This document shows, piece after piece, positions 14,255-64,000 of a stretch of 64,000 nucleotides of DNA. Both the position numbers and the translations under genes were made by a program. This DNA comes from Temnothorax longispinosus (Eukaryota; Arthropoda; Insecta; Hymenoptera; Formicidae). The first letter of the stretch is position 1, and every line of letters begins with the position of its first letter. The notes beneath the pieces were generated by a model. That model worked only from the letters and a program-made list of their open reading frames with translations. It had not been told where the DNA came from and ran no database searches. The stretch covers positions 14,869,102 to 14,933,101 of the forward strand of contig NC_092359.1 of NCBI RefSeq assembly GCF_030848805.1. Direction: 5' to 3'.

Positions 14255-14735
14255 TTTTAAATCTGTATCACGTAAGTACCTATGGCATAATTTGTTATTG
14301 ATCAATCAATCAAAACATTAAAGATGAATATTAGTATCAATATTCGTCTCAATACGACGAATATTATTACGAGTTTATTATACTGTTTCATTATAGCAAG
14401 ATTTGCACGTAAGATTTTATTTAAATAAAAAACGGATATTTTTGGAAATATTCATAATTATTTATTAAATCGCTTTTGGATGTCATCAAATCGAAATATC
14501 CTTTAAATCTGTATCATGTATATATATGGCATAATTTTTCATTAATCAATCAATCAAAATATTAAAGATAAAAGTTAATGTCAATATTAATTTCAATACG
14601 ACGAATATTATCACGAGTTCATTATACTACTTCATTACAGCAAGATTTTACCTAAATAAAAAACGGACATTTGAAAACATTCTACTTATTTATTAAAACC
14701 GCTTTTAGATGTCGTCGAATCGAAAAATATCCTTT
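14255..14735 (+). repeat. Tandem duplication, unit about 246 bp, two copies
   Basis: Unit 1 (about 14255-14500) and unit 2 (about 14501-14735) both run from TTAAATCTGTATCA through ATCAATCAATCAAAA, ATACGACGAATATTA, AAAAAACGGA and TCGAATCGAAA/CAAATCGAAA to ATATCCTTTAAA. The copies differ by scattered substitutions and small indels. Confidence 0.8.
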
Positions 14736-15135
14736 AAACTTTCCGTTCGTTTCATTTCACGTTGAGACAGAAATAGTAACAAACATACACGCGAGTATCG
14801 AGTCGTCCATTGAGTCGAGTCGTATTTCTGTACGCGCGCGTATGGTCTCGCGTTAACTGCATCGCAAATGGAAACGGTTTACGGGAAGAAGAAAGAAGGT
14901 GGGAAGGAGAGGGAACAGGACGTTGACGCAAGACAATGATATGGACCGGCCGTTACCGCCGGGCGACAATCGCGATGCAACAACTGTCGATCGTGACTCG
15001 AGTTGCGAGTAATCGAGGAAATAACACGTGCGGTCGATACGATACCGCCACGCCGCGCCGCGCCGGCATCCGCGCCCGTTCTTTCCCTTTTCTCGTACCT
15101 TCATTACTCGCGATGTCCCGGCCGCTCTTTCACAC

Positions 15136-15260
<125 letters not shown>

Positions 15261-15369
15261 CTTCTCTCCGTCTTGGATACGATCGGCTCCGGAGTATCCG
15301 GAACAACTTACGGCAGCGTACAACAAAAGGCGAGAGCGTACGTGCACCGTAACACAAAAGCCGGTGTGC

Positions 15370-15800
15370 TGCGGTTCGCGCCACGCCCATTGCTTATACC
15401 AACTTATACAAGGAAGAAGAATATAATACCGTTTATTGTTAAGTGTGCTCTTTTTCAGCACATGCGCGACGGGTATATAGCAACGTGATATATAAGGCAC
15501 GGTAATTCGGTCTAAGCCGCGCGGAGCCGCAAAGAACTTCAATATATTCTGTATCGTATTCCCATATCATTAACGAATATACAATTAGACTTGATAGGTG
15601 TTCCGCAGGAATCCGAGCCAATTTGGCATATAAGTAGCATTTTATTAAAGTCGTCCGATATCACAAAAACTGATGCCGCGATTCGCGCCACGCCCATTGG
15701 TTACCGAGTCATACAACGAAGAAGAATATAATGCGTTGTCGTTAAGTATGCTCATTTGAAGCTCATATGAACGACGGAAGCGCGAATAGGATAGATTGAC
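15370..15800 (+). repeat. Imperfect direct duplication, period about 308 bp
   Basis: Two copies of a segment beginning TTCGCGCCACGCCCATTG (about 15376 and 15684) continue through GAAGAAGAATATAAT, GTTAAGT-TGCTC and further weaker matches. They lie just after the long CT tract. Confidence 0.65.
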
Positions 15801-18800
15801 GTAAAGCGCAATAATTCGCTCTTAATCGAGCTTCATCGAGCGCATGTCCAATGTACATCGATGTCCAATGTACCCATTAACAGGGGCAGGTATATATTTT
15901 AATAAGTATGAAATCAATCTCTTAATACTTTATCAAAATTAATTTAATATGATCAGCGAAATCGAGTTATACAAATAAAAGAGCAATTTCCGATTTTATA
16001 CATCACGATGAATAAATCCTCATTAGTTTATAAAAATTTTATTTCATCTAAAGTAATTTTTTTAAATAAATAATACAAGGGTTATTTTTCTTTATATTAT
16101 ACAATATTTAAACAGCGATGATTGTTATTAATATTTGAAAAACGAGGACGCAAAATCCAGGCAGACTATAACACTGATTCGTAGCGTAGAAAAGTAATTA
16201 TTCCATAATTTTTGTAATAAACATTTTGTCTTAAATCGCATCAGTCTGTGAGGATATCTTAAAAACTCACGCGAATTTATCGTTCCTAACTTTTCATTAT
16301 GTTGGCAAGATATAGGCGCGTTTTTGTCTGGAAAGTGTTGACGACGTTGCGCGCTGCTGTCTCGAGACTGTCGTAAACTCTACGATAACAAATTCGTTTA
16401 CTGTGGTAAAACCGCGCTCTTTACTCGCTATCTCCGTTGTCACAGAAATGAGGCTCATTCGAGTGAAGTGTGTGTGCGCGCTCACCGTTAAATATATACA
16501 GTAAATTATCTAAAACATCCCGACAACCCTCATATCCTTTCGGATTTGCGTTCTGCAGATATCAAGCTTGAGAATAATTGTGTACTTTAGACTGAAAAGG
16601 AATTTACCGTGTTCTTCTTCCGCGTGAAGATTAAATTTCCTTAAACTTTTCCTTAAGTCGGCAAAAACGAATTCACTTCAACATCTTACTTGCTTTGGTA
16701 ATGTTTCAGTGTTAAACAGTAAGGAAGTGTCATTGAGTAACAAAATCAATCAGTTTTTTATCCATCAGTTAAGTACATATAAATTCGTCTCGTAGAAAAA
16801 CTCTCCGGCTACATTCGGAAATTATGCAATTATGCGAAGTATTGTATATAATTATATAAAAGCTTTCTCACAAAGTTTTGTTGAAATATAAGCGCGGCAT
16901 ATCGCTAGAGTACAATAACTCGCTACGTGTCGGCACGGGGAAAGGCACGATTTCGAAGGCGTCTCCGAACGACGTAAAATCGATCAGGAAGCGCTCAGTC
17001 GAAAATCTTCTCGCGAAAGGAACGGCTTCAACAAACAGGATATGAAGTCATAACCCACATCCGTCGTGGTATACGTACAAGGTAAAAGCTGGAAGCTCCC
17101 GCGGATTTTATTCATGCATTACGTCTGTAATGTCAATCTGTTTTCACGTCACGACCGAAGCCGGCATAAATACATTCTGTAAGGCGATGTCGATTAGTTC
17201 ACCTCCTCTATGGCCATGAATTATGGAGCTTACATAACTTTAATGCGATATAGCGCGCGGCATTACATCGCCTGATTTTAACTACATGCGTCCAATTTCG
17301 CCTCACGCAACGCCGAGCGAGAGTAAATTCATTCTCTTTCCCCGCGCGACAGTTAAATTATTGCTTCCCTTCAGAAAATTATTGCGACGATTTACGGCGT
17401 GTTACAAAGTAAGCGGAGCAGAAGCGAAAAACTAATCTCAGAGAACATTGAAATTCTAGATATATAAATGATAATTACAGAACGTACAAATGATATGAGA
17501 GTACAACTCGTAAGAATTTATTTACGTAGTTATATTTAAAATTGTTTAAATTACTATGCTCGCGCGTTACATCTCATGATTAGTTTTGCGAATTTTCGTT
17601 TCGAAAGGTCACCCGATGTACCGCGTGTCTGCAGAGTGCTAAGCGCCGCTGCCATCCTCCATGGATGGAGCTATGTAGTTCTCATCTTCTCATATTCGGG
17701 AAGCCGCCTTTCGGAGAAAAGTCGCGACGCTATAAAACGAACCAGCAGACTTTCAGCCCTTGGTAAGTAGCGGCAAAGTCCACCTATCAACAAGCCGCCG
17801 CGTGTGTTCGTTAAGCGTGCGCGGCTGTGTACGTCGAGATAGGAAGAAGGATGGTAAATATTATACGGGGAGGTAAAGAGCACCGACACTCTCGCTCGCC
17901 GTCTACCCCCTCATTCAAGCCTGGCGTGGTATCTTATGATATTGAGGGGATCGGAGCATGCGTGTTAGGGATTACTCACTTTTGCCAGGTCGACCACCCC
18001 TGGAATGCATGACGGCGGTAACGTATTTTCGAAGGGCACGCAGTTTACTCTGTTTTCCACGTGATTGAAACGAACCGCCTTCCGTCCCGGAAGAATAACG
18101 ACCGAAACCATTACTTCTACATGAGACTTCGACGACTGAACCGTTTTTGTTTCCATCGACAAAATTTACACGAATGAGAAAATTGTTCTTGCAATTTGTT
18201 TCTTATAACATATATAGAATTATAAAATTTACTAATTATCTAAATTCTAAAATATTCTCGCAACAATAATTATATAAGAAACACAAGGTACAATATAAAT
18301 CATATCTCGTATATATATAAATAAGTGTCACAATATACTTGCACAGCTTTCAAAGTCAAATGCCTGCGCATATAACTTGCGCGACAAAAAATAGACGTCC
18401 ATTCATAAATAGATCGAGTCGGTTCCGGAATTATACGCTTCAGCGAATCGATATATTTGAAGAGAGTGGTTTTCCTCTACCCGTTTTGAGACACGCGAAT
18501 GTATTGTACTAGCAACCCTTGTTCTCGACAGCAGCGCATCTAAAGTGATCAATCAGTGAGGTTTCCATGAATGTGCACTCAGTCACTCAATGTACTCTGC
18601 CCCTACCACGCGACGCGTCGCAAGCTGAGCTCACGCCTTCTCAGTTTCTCAGCCGCGAGGCGACACAATAACGAGACCCCGGACTGTTTACAGTGACGAA
18701 ACGTATACGCCGTATGCGTCATAGCGGTGGATCTAAATCGGGATGGAGAGGACAACGGTGCCGTTGTACGCGATTTGGAAACACGCGCTCGGTCTCCCTG

Positions 18801-20374
18801 TGACCCTCTCTCACGCCTCTCTCGGAGTGGCCGGAGCGTGATAATCCTTCTTCTACAATGGGCGCCGCGTGCGACACGTGTGTACATACACGGATAACCC
18901 TGTCGCCTGTCACAGTCTTAAATCTAGTTTAGCTCGACAAAAATCCCGAGATTATCGAGCTTAATTAATCGTCGATCGACGATGATCTGTGCCGAATGCG
19001 TGAGACTCGACGTAAGCGCGCAAAAAGCACAGCGCAAAAAGTAATGAGATAGTTGGAAATTTGAAGGGCAGTCACGTCTCGTTGAGAGTCAATATTGCGT
19101 TATACGAGTCTCGTTAATATGGCTCTTTTAATTAAACCCTTCATTGTTCGAATACGTTAAAATCATGGGGCTCTGGACACAATGGTAATGGCGAGGAAAG
19201 TTTTATGATCTTACCTTGTCGCTGATTATTATTTATGGTATCGTTGTTTCTCATGTCAATTCATACAGAAATATACATAATAAAAATGTATATTTTTATT
19301 TTATTTAACGATTGAATAACTAATTGTGCTATGAAAAGATTGTATTTTTATTAAAAAAATATATCGTGCGCGAAAATTCTCTATTCTATATCTTTCATTA
19401 ATTAAATAACGTGAAGCGGAATGAATTTAGCAGGTTACTACACTTCAATTATTTTCAAGGACGTTTTTATTACTCGGCAGTTCCTCGAAGATCGTTAAGG
19501 TGTTCTATAACAGGCTACGCTTTGCAGATATCGCGTGAAACGGTCGCATTTTAAAGTAAAAATCCGTTTCAATCAGGACTTGTTAAAATGTGCGTTAATA
19601 AGTAAGATTTTAACGATTTTAATGTACGTTACGTATATTTAATATACGTTACATATGTAATACATGCTACATGTGCGTTTATCCTGTATCTGGAATTTAT
19701 CCACTGCCACGCTTAATCCTTTATGAACGAATTAAATGACTCAGCCGTGAACGTGGTCATGAACATTTCGCAATCGGATATGCTCCAAGTGTTCGTCGAA
19801 TATCTATATATCTAAAGTTACGACATTCCGCGCAATATTCTTTTCACGAAATTAAACCCTGGCTTTAAAACGAAAAAGTTGATATCGTCGCAACGTAGAC
19901 GTAATACTTTCGAATAACATTTGCATGATTTATCACGTACGTGAGCGTTAAGCAAACATTTCTTGCGCCAAATAAATTTTAAAATGTAAACAAGCATGGT
20001 GCAGACCGTTTGGCGCCAGATGGGTTCACTGCACTTTGCATTTCGCCAATATTTTTGTATTGTCCCATGAGACCCCGTATTGTCCCGTAGATCCCGCATA
20101 CAGTTGTTCGATCTGTCTGCTATATTCGTGGGTGAATTTATCTGTCTAACGTTGCGCACGAAATCTCGCGTAATCGGCAAAAAATTTTTAACCGTTGCAA
20201 CTCCGCGGTTTATTACAGAAAAGTTTATTGCAGATCTTTTATCAATTGCATTTTCGAAATTAAATATGATCAAGAAGGTAAACCGCTGATATAAAAAGCT
20301 TTCTCAATAATGTCCGAATATCATACAGACATTTTTTAATGTATTGTTACATACGTAATAATATTATTAAACGT
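15801..20374. other. Non-coding stretch with GC-richer patches
   Basis: AT-rich DNA alternates with GC-richer patches (about 16900-17420, 17580-18170 and 18420-19080). Only short, mutually overlapping open frames occur. No domain, tRNA or clear splice pair was found. It may be intergenic or lie within an intron of a gene whose exons are outside the window. Confidence 0.45.
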
Positions 20375-20935
20375 ACATACAAGATGTTACAAGTCAGGTC
20401 AATAAAACTTCAGGATCTTGTTGGAAATTGAATTTAAAACAAAAAAGTTCCTATAAATATATAGATTCGGAAACGCTTCGTTGAAAAGTTATATAGCTAA
20501 TAAATTTCGAAGAATCTCGTTTTTTCGATAATTTTTAAAAAAATAATCCTTTAAAACTCTTCATTTTAAAAAAAAAGAAACAAAATAAATTTTACGGGTA
20601 ATTAAATAGCAAACTAAATTACACCAATTTTACTTAATTCCGATAAGGCGTTTAAAAAAAAATAAACTCAATAACAAAAAAGCAGAAATTTGAAAAAATC
20701 TTTCTATGATCTTTGTAAATAGTAAATACTACATTCGTAACGTTCGTTTTAGTGTAACAATTAGTAGCTAGTTATTTTTGAAAATTATTTAAAGACGTGA
20801 TTTTTTGAAGTTTAGCGTTTATTAACTTTTTAACGAAGCGTTTTCAGACCTATGTTTATAGTAACTTTTTTGTCCAAATTCAATTTCCTATAAGATCTTG
20901 AAGTTTTATTGACCTAACTTGGAACACCCTGTATA
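20375..20935. mobile_element. Foldback DNA element with ~113-bp inverted arms
   Basis: Left arm about 20388-20500 and right arm about 20810-20922 are inverted copies sharing GTCAATAAAACTTCA, GGAAATTGAATTT, AAAAAAGTT and AACGCTTCGTT blocks. The right edge ends in ACACCCTGTATA, a terminus common on insect mariner-like and related elements. The centre has no transposase frame, so it is non-autonomous. Confidence 0.75.
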
Positions 20936-21087
20936 TTACAATAACAAATGGCTTGCAATTCTTACAAATGTGATTTGTAAGTTTGCTCAAGAAATGTTTC
21001 TTCTAAAAAACCGCGAACTCTACGAAATTGCACAGTCATTTTCTTATTCTCTCTCCCTCTTTCCCTACTCTTTCTCTGTTTCTCTCT

Positions 21088-21128
<41 letters not shown>

Positions 21129-21739
21129 TTCACACACACATACATCGGTTTAGCAATACCTACAATAATATACTTATATCTCAATTTCTACTCCTACATT
21201 GACCTTATAGAATAGAATTCTTCAGTGGTTTACCTGTGGCATGTAACACTATATATAAGACGACTCAGAGGAACAAAATAACATTTCAACAACAAATTTT
21301 ACATATTTTAACTTCGTACACCTTAAGATCAATTTTTCCTTTTAATGAATACTTGATACAAGACATGTATTTATAGCAAATTCAAAGTTTTGCAAATAAA
21401 ATTCGTAGTTTTACGCCAGCTCTTTTCTTGGTTGATAGAATCTGATCAATCCAGAGTCGTTTCTTTAACTGTCGAAAATAAAATATCGAAGCACTGATAT
21501 TTTTCGAGAGGTATAAATAAAAGAGAAATAAACAATCTTTGACAAATTAAACTATTCTAACACAATTAAATATAAAAATTTTAATGCCGTCTCAAATTCC
21601 TTCTTATTCCTTCTTGAAGAAATTTGAATTTCAATCTAAAATATTAAAGTTGAATACTAAAATCTTCTATTAAAACTCAACCTCAGATTCATCAATTTAC
21701 GATTGAAAGGGAATTTGATTTCTCCGCGACACTGTATAA
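20936..21739. other. Spacer between foldback and GC-rich block
   Basis: AT-rich apart from the CT tract; nothing else recognised. Confidence 0.5.
21089..21125. repeat. (CT)n microsatellite
   Basis: Pure CT run following an imperfect CT-rich stretch from about 21050. Confidence 0.9.
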
Positions 21740-23010
21740 TTGTATAACTGTGATTCACCACGTACCTCTAGAGAGCGAAAGAATCCCGAAGGCGTTCCGG
21801 CGTGCCGTTCCACGGCGATATACGCGGATAATAAAGTCCGACTCTCGAACGCTGCGCGAACACTTTCGAATCACCACTCTGCGAACGATTCCGATTCCAT
21901 CGCCAATATAATCCGGCAAGTAACAACAACGACGGCACGGCACGGCACGGCACGGCGCGCGGCGCGGCGGGTCGCGGGCGCGCGTATTTACATTCCGCGA
22001 CTCTTTGCACGACCGTTGTCGGATGGCGAGGACGGTGCCAAGGGGGATGCCCGCAAGCCTCGACTCACACGTGTCCGCGATCACGCCGCGTTCTACACTC
22101 GCGCGCGCGGAACAACGTTAAACAACGCACTGTTTTCTCACTACACTGGTATCAGGTACGCCACCGTCCTCCGCGGCGTTCGCGGCTCCGCATCGGAGCG
22201 AGGTCGGGGACTGTCGAAAGATTTGTGATCGAAGTGCGTCCTGCGGCGAAAGATCGCGGTGTCGCGTCGCGGTGACGTTTTTACCTCCTCCGTTCTCCGT
22301 GTTATTATTTCTTTTTCTCTTCGTGCCGAGAAGACGCCGCGCCGTAGGTATGCCGTAATCGAGATCGCGCGTATTATGACGCAGCAAGCACCGGGGAGCT
22401 CCGGGCGCTGCTGCTCCGCGCGATTGTCAGATTCCGGAGAAATGGACCAGCGCGCGCTGGATCTTGCGCTCCGTTTCTCACGCAACAGGGAGGATGCCGA
22501 GGGGAGGCCGGGAGAAAGGGAGTGGGGACGGAGTGGCGACGAGTCGGATGCCGATTGATATAAGAAACGCGTTGGCGAGCGTGGCCGTTGGCGATCCGTC
22601 CCGCGAAATCCCCGCGAGAGCCACACACGCCGCCGTTCGTGGTGTGTTCCGGGCACGCGAAGGGAACGGCCGAAAAATCCCGTACAAGAGCACCGGCAGG
22701 TGTACCTCGGCGGACGTCCACGCTCGCTCTGAACTCTGAGGGTGTTCGGCGGCTTTGATCTCGTGCGCATCCGCGCCGCGCATTACGCTCACATCATTGG
22801 CCCGACGGACCGACACCGATCTCCCACCATTGACCCCGGGCCGGCAGGGAATGCAGGGATTCTCGATTCTCCTGCGGCAGGATTCTGCCTGCCTTCTGCC
22901 GATGCCTAGAGATGCTCGAGGTACTCCGTACGTAGTATCTGAGTATCGATATATACTTCGACTCCGCAATACACTGCTAACGAGCGTTGTCGGCATTGAC
23001 ATCTGACTTC
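21740..23010. promoter_or_regulatory. GC/CpG-rich block, possible promoter or 5' exon region
   Basis: It stands out sharply from its AT-rich surroundings, with dense CG dinucleotides, a (CGGCA)n run at about 21933-21955 and GCGCGGCG runs near 21957-21970. Open frames of 80-209 codons occur in several frames on both strands, which is what stop-poor GC-rich DNA gives. None shows a recognisable domain. In hymenopteran genomes such blocks often mark promoters and untranslated first exons. The direction cannot be told from the sequence alone. Confidence 0.4.
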
Positions 23011-23830
23011 TGGCGACCCCGGCAAACTAATTCTTTTCTCTTTACGAGTCGCTGGCACTTTATGAGTAATGCCGCTAAAAAGAGTATTGTTAGTTTATGA
23101 CAATCCGTCTGCAACGTAGAACGATAAATACTTATAGATTCGTAATACAGGAATATTTCTTACGTCAGCCGTAACTAGGACCTTTTCATTATTGAGGAAT
23201 TACACGGGGAGACTTTCCACCGAAAAATATTTTCCGCGGCTGTCTAGTTATCCGCGACTATTACTCATTCGCCTTCCTCTATTATTCTTCTGCGCCAGAC
23301 TCGGCCAGACAGCATTGGACGCAAAGTGTGTAATGCAATATAAATTTATTTAGCGGAGATATTCCATTTCTACCTGCTTCAGAGTCAAATATAGATTTTT
23401 TTTTATCTTGCAAGTTTCAAAACCGAGACTTTATCTGTCGCTTGGCTTGTATACTTACGTACGTAATTTAGTTAAGGTAAGTTAATAAGTTCTTTTAACT
23501 AATTTCGAAAACAGAACGAAAGTAGAGAACTTTGCAAGTCTCGAATTAATTTCTGAACTTTCAAATACTAAAAAAAATTCTAAAAACAGCAACAAGTAGA
23601 TTATAAAAGTTGATGTAAATGCAATATAAAGAAAACGGTAACTTAAAAAATATATAGATAATAGCATAAATAGCGCGAAGTGAAAAATTTTAAATGTTTT
23701 AAAATATTATTAACAGTCAAAATTTACAGGAAGTGCTTGCATGATCAATAAAATAAAAAAGGACATTCAACATTTAGATAAATACAAAAAGAATGGTGTC
23801 AATAGAAAAAAATTCATACGAAGGTATATA

Positions 23831-23991
23831 AGTGCTGGTCTACAACCTTGTTTTAAAGGGTATTTAAGCTCTAAGCCGTAAGAAATTAACCAATCAAAAT
23901 CGATTATTTTCCTCACATTCCATTGTGATTGGTAAATTTCTTACGGCTTAGAGCTTAAATATCCTTTAAAGCAAGGTTGTAGACCAGCACT
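23831..23991. repeat. Palindromic MITE with 57-bp arms
   Basis: Arms 23831-23887 and 23935-23991 are inverted copies with 55 of 57 positions identical. Both begin AGTGCTGGTCTACAACCTTG inward. The centre of about 47 bases is AT-rich. The high identity suggests recent insertion. Confidence 0.85.
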
Positions 23992-24053
23992 AATGTAAGT
24001 CGCGATAAGGCAAATTATGAAACTTTGAATAGGCCGGTTTGAGTAGTTTCGTG

Positions 24054-24350
24054 TTAGCAATGTCGAGACAGAAAAGTAGATAAATGGGGAACATTGCTAA
24101 GACGTAGCACCTGAGGCGAGAAAGAAGAAGTGACGTTCGTACTATTAACCCAGGGCAGTAGAAGAGAAGAGAAACCTTTACTGCTCCAGGATCTTCGTTG
24201 AGCGCCATTACGCCGAGAATAAGAAATAATTGCGTGGTACAGAGGGTCAAAGTCGTGAGAGCGACCTGCTGCTTGTGATCCGCCACAATACCAGCGACCT
24301 TTAAACTCGTCTCGTCCGTCCCTATTTCTCTCCTTCAGTTCGCGACTCAT
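24054..24350 (-). CDS. Small unidentified open frame(s) with a hydrophobic segment
   Basis: Two overlapping minus-strand readings exist. One runs 98 codons from ATG at 24350 (MSRELKERNRDG start) to TAA at 24054. In another frame a segment around 24170-24290 reads like a membrane helix (VALTTLTLCTTQLFLILGV) followed by MALNEDPGAVK. It then meets a good-looking 65-base intron (GTTTCT to CTCAG, about 24107-24171), which would restore the stop used by the first reading. Either could be the last exons of a small membrane-protein gene downstream of DNAH2. The family is not recognised, and no upstream exon could be assigned. The stop lies 60 bases from the MITE at 23831-23991. Confidence 0.3.
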   Translation of the reverse strand: MSRELKERNRDGRDEFKGRWYCGGSQAAGRSHDFDPLYHAIISYSRRNGAQRRSWSSKGFSSLLLPWVNSTNVTSSFSPQVLRLSNVPHLSTFLSRHC

Positions 24351-25596
24351 CTATCTTATATCCTTGTGTACTGACCGTAAATACGAAAGCCCCAAATCGA
24401 TTTTATCGCAATAGACTGAGCCGAATCAATTGCTTTCTTGTATACCGCAATAAATTGGAAGGTTTGATGATGGTGTGTTTATCTTTATAAGACCTGTTAA
24501 CTTTCAATATGTAGTATAGATTTATATGAATTATTTCGCTGAATCACGATCACAGGAAGTATACACGTTAAACATGCTTTTTCTCATCACACCATCACAG
24601 AAGTCCACCGCATTAAAATTATGATTGTTGCTATGATTTTAAATAATCTTAGATTTATTTATTTATAAAATTAATCATTAAACAAATTACTAGTTGCGCT
24701 GAAGCTTTTAAGTTTGAATAAATATAAAATTGTTTTTTTTTATAAATTTTATGTACACACACGTTATAATATTTATACATTTTTGTTTTATTCGGCAGAT
24801 AAATTGTACGTACATTTATCTCTTATCAGTAAATCACAACTAGTATCGTAAATACATAGACTTTTTATCGTTAAATGTTAATACTGATATGGATATTGAT
24901 AACAGTTAATACATACGCCAAAAAATATAGGTATTGATGTATTTATCTGCTGTAAAGTATGAATGCCAGTATGCTTATCTGCTGTAAGTTTTTAAAAGTA
25001 TTAGCAGCAAGTTACGCTCCGTTGGTAAAGAGAAAGTATTAGAGTATTGGCATACTATCTGCAGATAAGTACTAAAGAGTATCAGTACTTGATATATTTG
25101 CACCGACTGAGTAAAATCATGGATGATAACATAATTGTAAACATAATTTATTCTACCTATATACAAATAATTTAAATTTATGGAATAGAATTATATACAT
25201 AATCCGGATACTACTAGAAAGTACTTTAAATTATAATTGATTTATATACATTTATTCATCGTGCAATCGAATCACGAGAGATGGTGCTGATCGTTTCATT
25301 TAATATGTCATTGTTGCTTTATTTATCGTTCAGGCGAAATCTTGCTTATGAATGTAATAGTTCAAAAAATTTATTTGTTTTTATTTTATAATTAATTATT
25401 TAATATAATATGTTTTAATTTATACACATAAAATGTATATATAAATAAATATAATTAGCTTATAATATATATCACATCCATATATTCAATTCATATTATG
25501 TATAACACAAATAAACAGAAAAAAAGAACGAGAGAATATAAAGAAATATAATAAGGATAAAGAAATATAATAAGATATATTTTAAATAGATAAGCT
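24351..25596. other. AT-rich spacer downstream of DNAH2
   Basis: Very AT-rich, with short TATCTGC/ATGCCAGTATGC-type near-repeats at about 24890-25080. No open frame of coding quality and no RNA gene seen. Confidence 0.6.
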
Positions 25597-25602
25597 TTTA
25601 AT
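25597..25602 (-). promoter_or_regulatory. Candidate poly(A) signal of DNAH2
   Basis: The minus strand reads ATTAAA, the commonest variant of the polyadenylation hexamer, about 75 bases past the stop codon. No perfect AATAAA was noticed in the nearby 3' region. In AT-rich DNA such a hexamer can occur by chance. Confidence 0.35.
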
Positions 25603-25676
25603 ATTACACATTCATATTATTGCTAAAATTAAACTGAGGTTTATAAATCGTGAATTAACGTACATAACTGAACACT

Positions 25677-63865
<38,189 letters not shown>

Positions 63866-64000
63866 CTGTGAAAAAAAGGAACAATAAATGAATGCCAATC
63901 TATCAAGCGAATATATACTGTAGTAATTAGTGCTTTTGTGTACGAAGAATTTAGTTTACATAAAATAAATTAGAATGATTGAACACACGTGAGAATATTT

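Noticed and set aside
22141..22770. 209-codon minus-strand frame, with others of 162 and 174 codons overlapping it
   Set aside because: Open frames occur in several frames on both strands at once, as expected from GC-rich DNA, and the residues are Arg/Ser/Pro-rich without motifs.

Overview
The window looks like nuclear DNA from an insect, most likely a hymenopteran and possibly an ant. The evidence is a split, intron-rich gene with mostly short AT-rich introns, CpG-rich patches in an AT-rich background, many long (CT)n/(GA)n microsatellites and many short palindromic DNA-transposon remnants. The species call is inference. The gene and repeat calls come from the sequence.

The right 60% (about 25.68-64 kb, minus strand) is one gene: the axonemal dynein heavy chain DNAH2, orthologous to the Chlamydomonas inner-arm 1-beta chain and, as I understand it, Drosophila kl-2. 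I could place 55 coding exons with compatible splice phases. They total 10,842 coding bases, which is 3,613 residues plus a stop. The family is about 4,400 residues long, so roughly the first 800 residues lie beyond position 64000. In transcription order the exons encode the tail (63.9-59.2 kb), lower tail and linker (58.1-52.7 kb), AAA1 (45.0-43.4 kb), AAA2 (43.1-41.2 kb), AAA3 (40.5-38.7 kb), AAA4 (38.5-36.0 kb), stalk and microtubule-binding tip (35.8-34.1 kb), AAA5 (33.5-31.7 kb), AAA6 (31.0-28.0 kb) and the C-terminal domain (27.8-25.7 kb). The protein would be a motor of the two-headed I1/f inner arm, in insects chiefly of sperm flagella and ciliated sensory neurons. Unusual points are a degenerate AAA2 P-loop, a probable GC-AG intron, two in-frame acceptor choices, and one 7.7-kb intron in a gene whose other introns are mostly below 1.2 kb.

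That 7.7-kb intron (44987-52659) is full of mobile DNA: an internally deleted piggyBac element with TTAA target sites, a nearly perfect inverted duplication whose arms stay open for a CxxC-containing peptide, a tRNA-derived sequence with intact pol III A and B boxes, copies of a GAGGAAGC-ended repeat family, and half-copies of a palindromic element that is complete at 40.8 kb.

The left 25.6 kb has no gene I can name. It holds microsatellites, several foldback elements, two local duplications, a strongly GC/CpG-rich block at 21.74-23.01 kb that may be a promoter or 5' exon region, and one small open frame with a hydrophobic segment near 24.05-24.35 kb. The most interesting item is the 127-bp-arm inverted duplication at 48.59-48.88 kb. 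It has the form of an endogenous hairpin-RNA precursor and sits inside a gene of a family usually expressed in testis.
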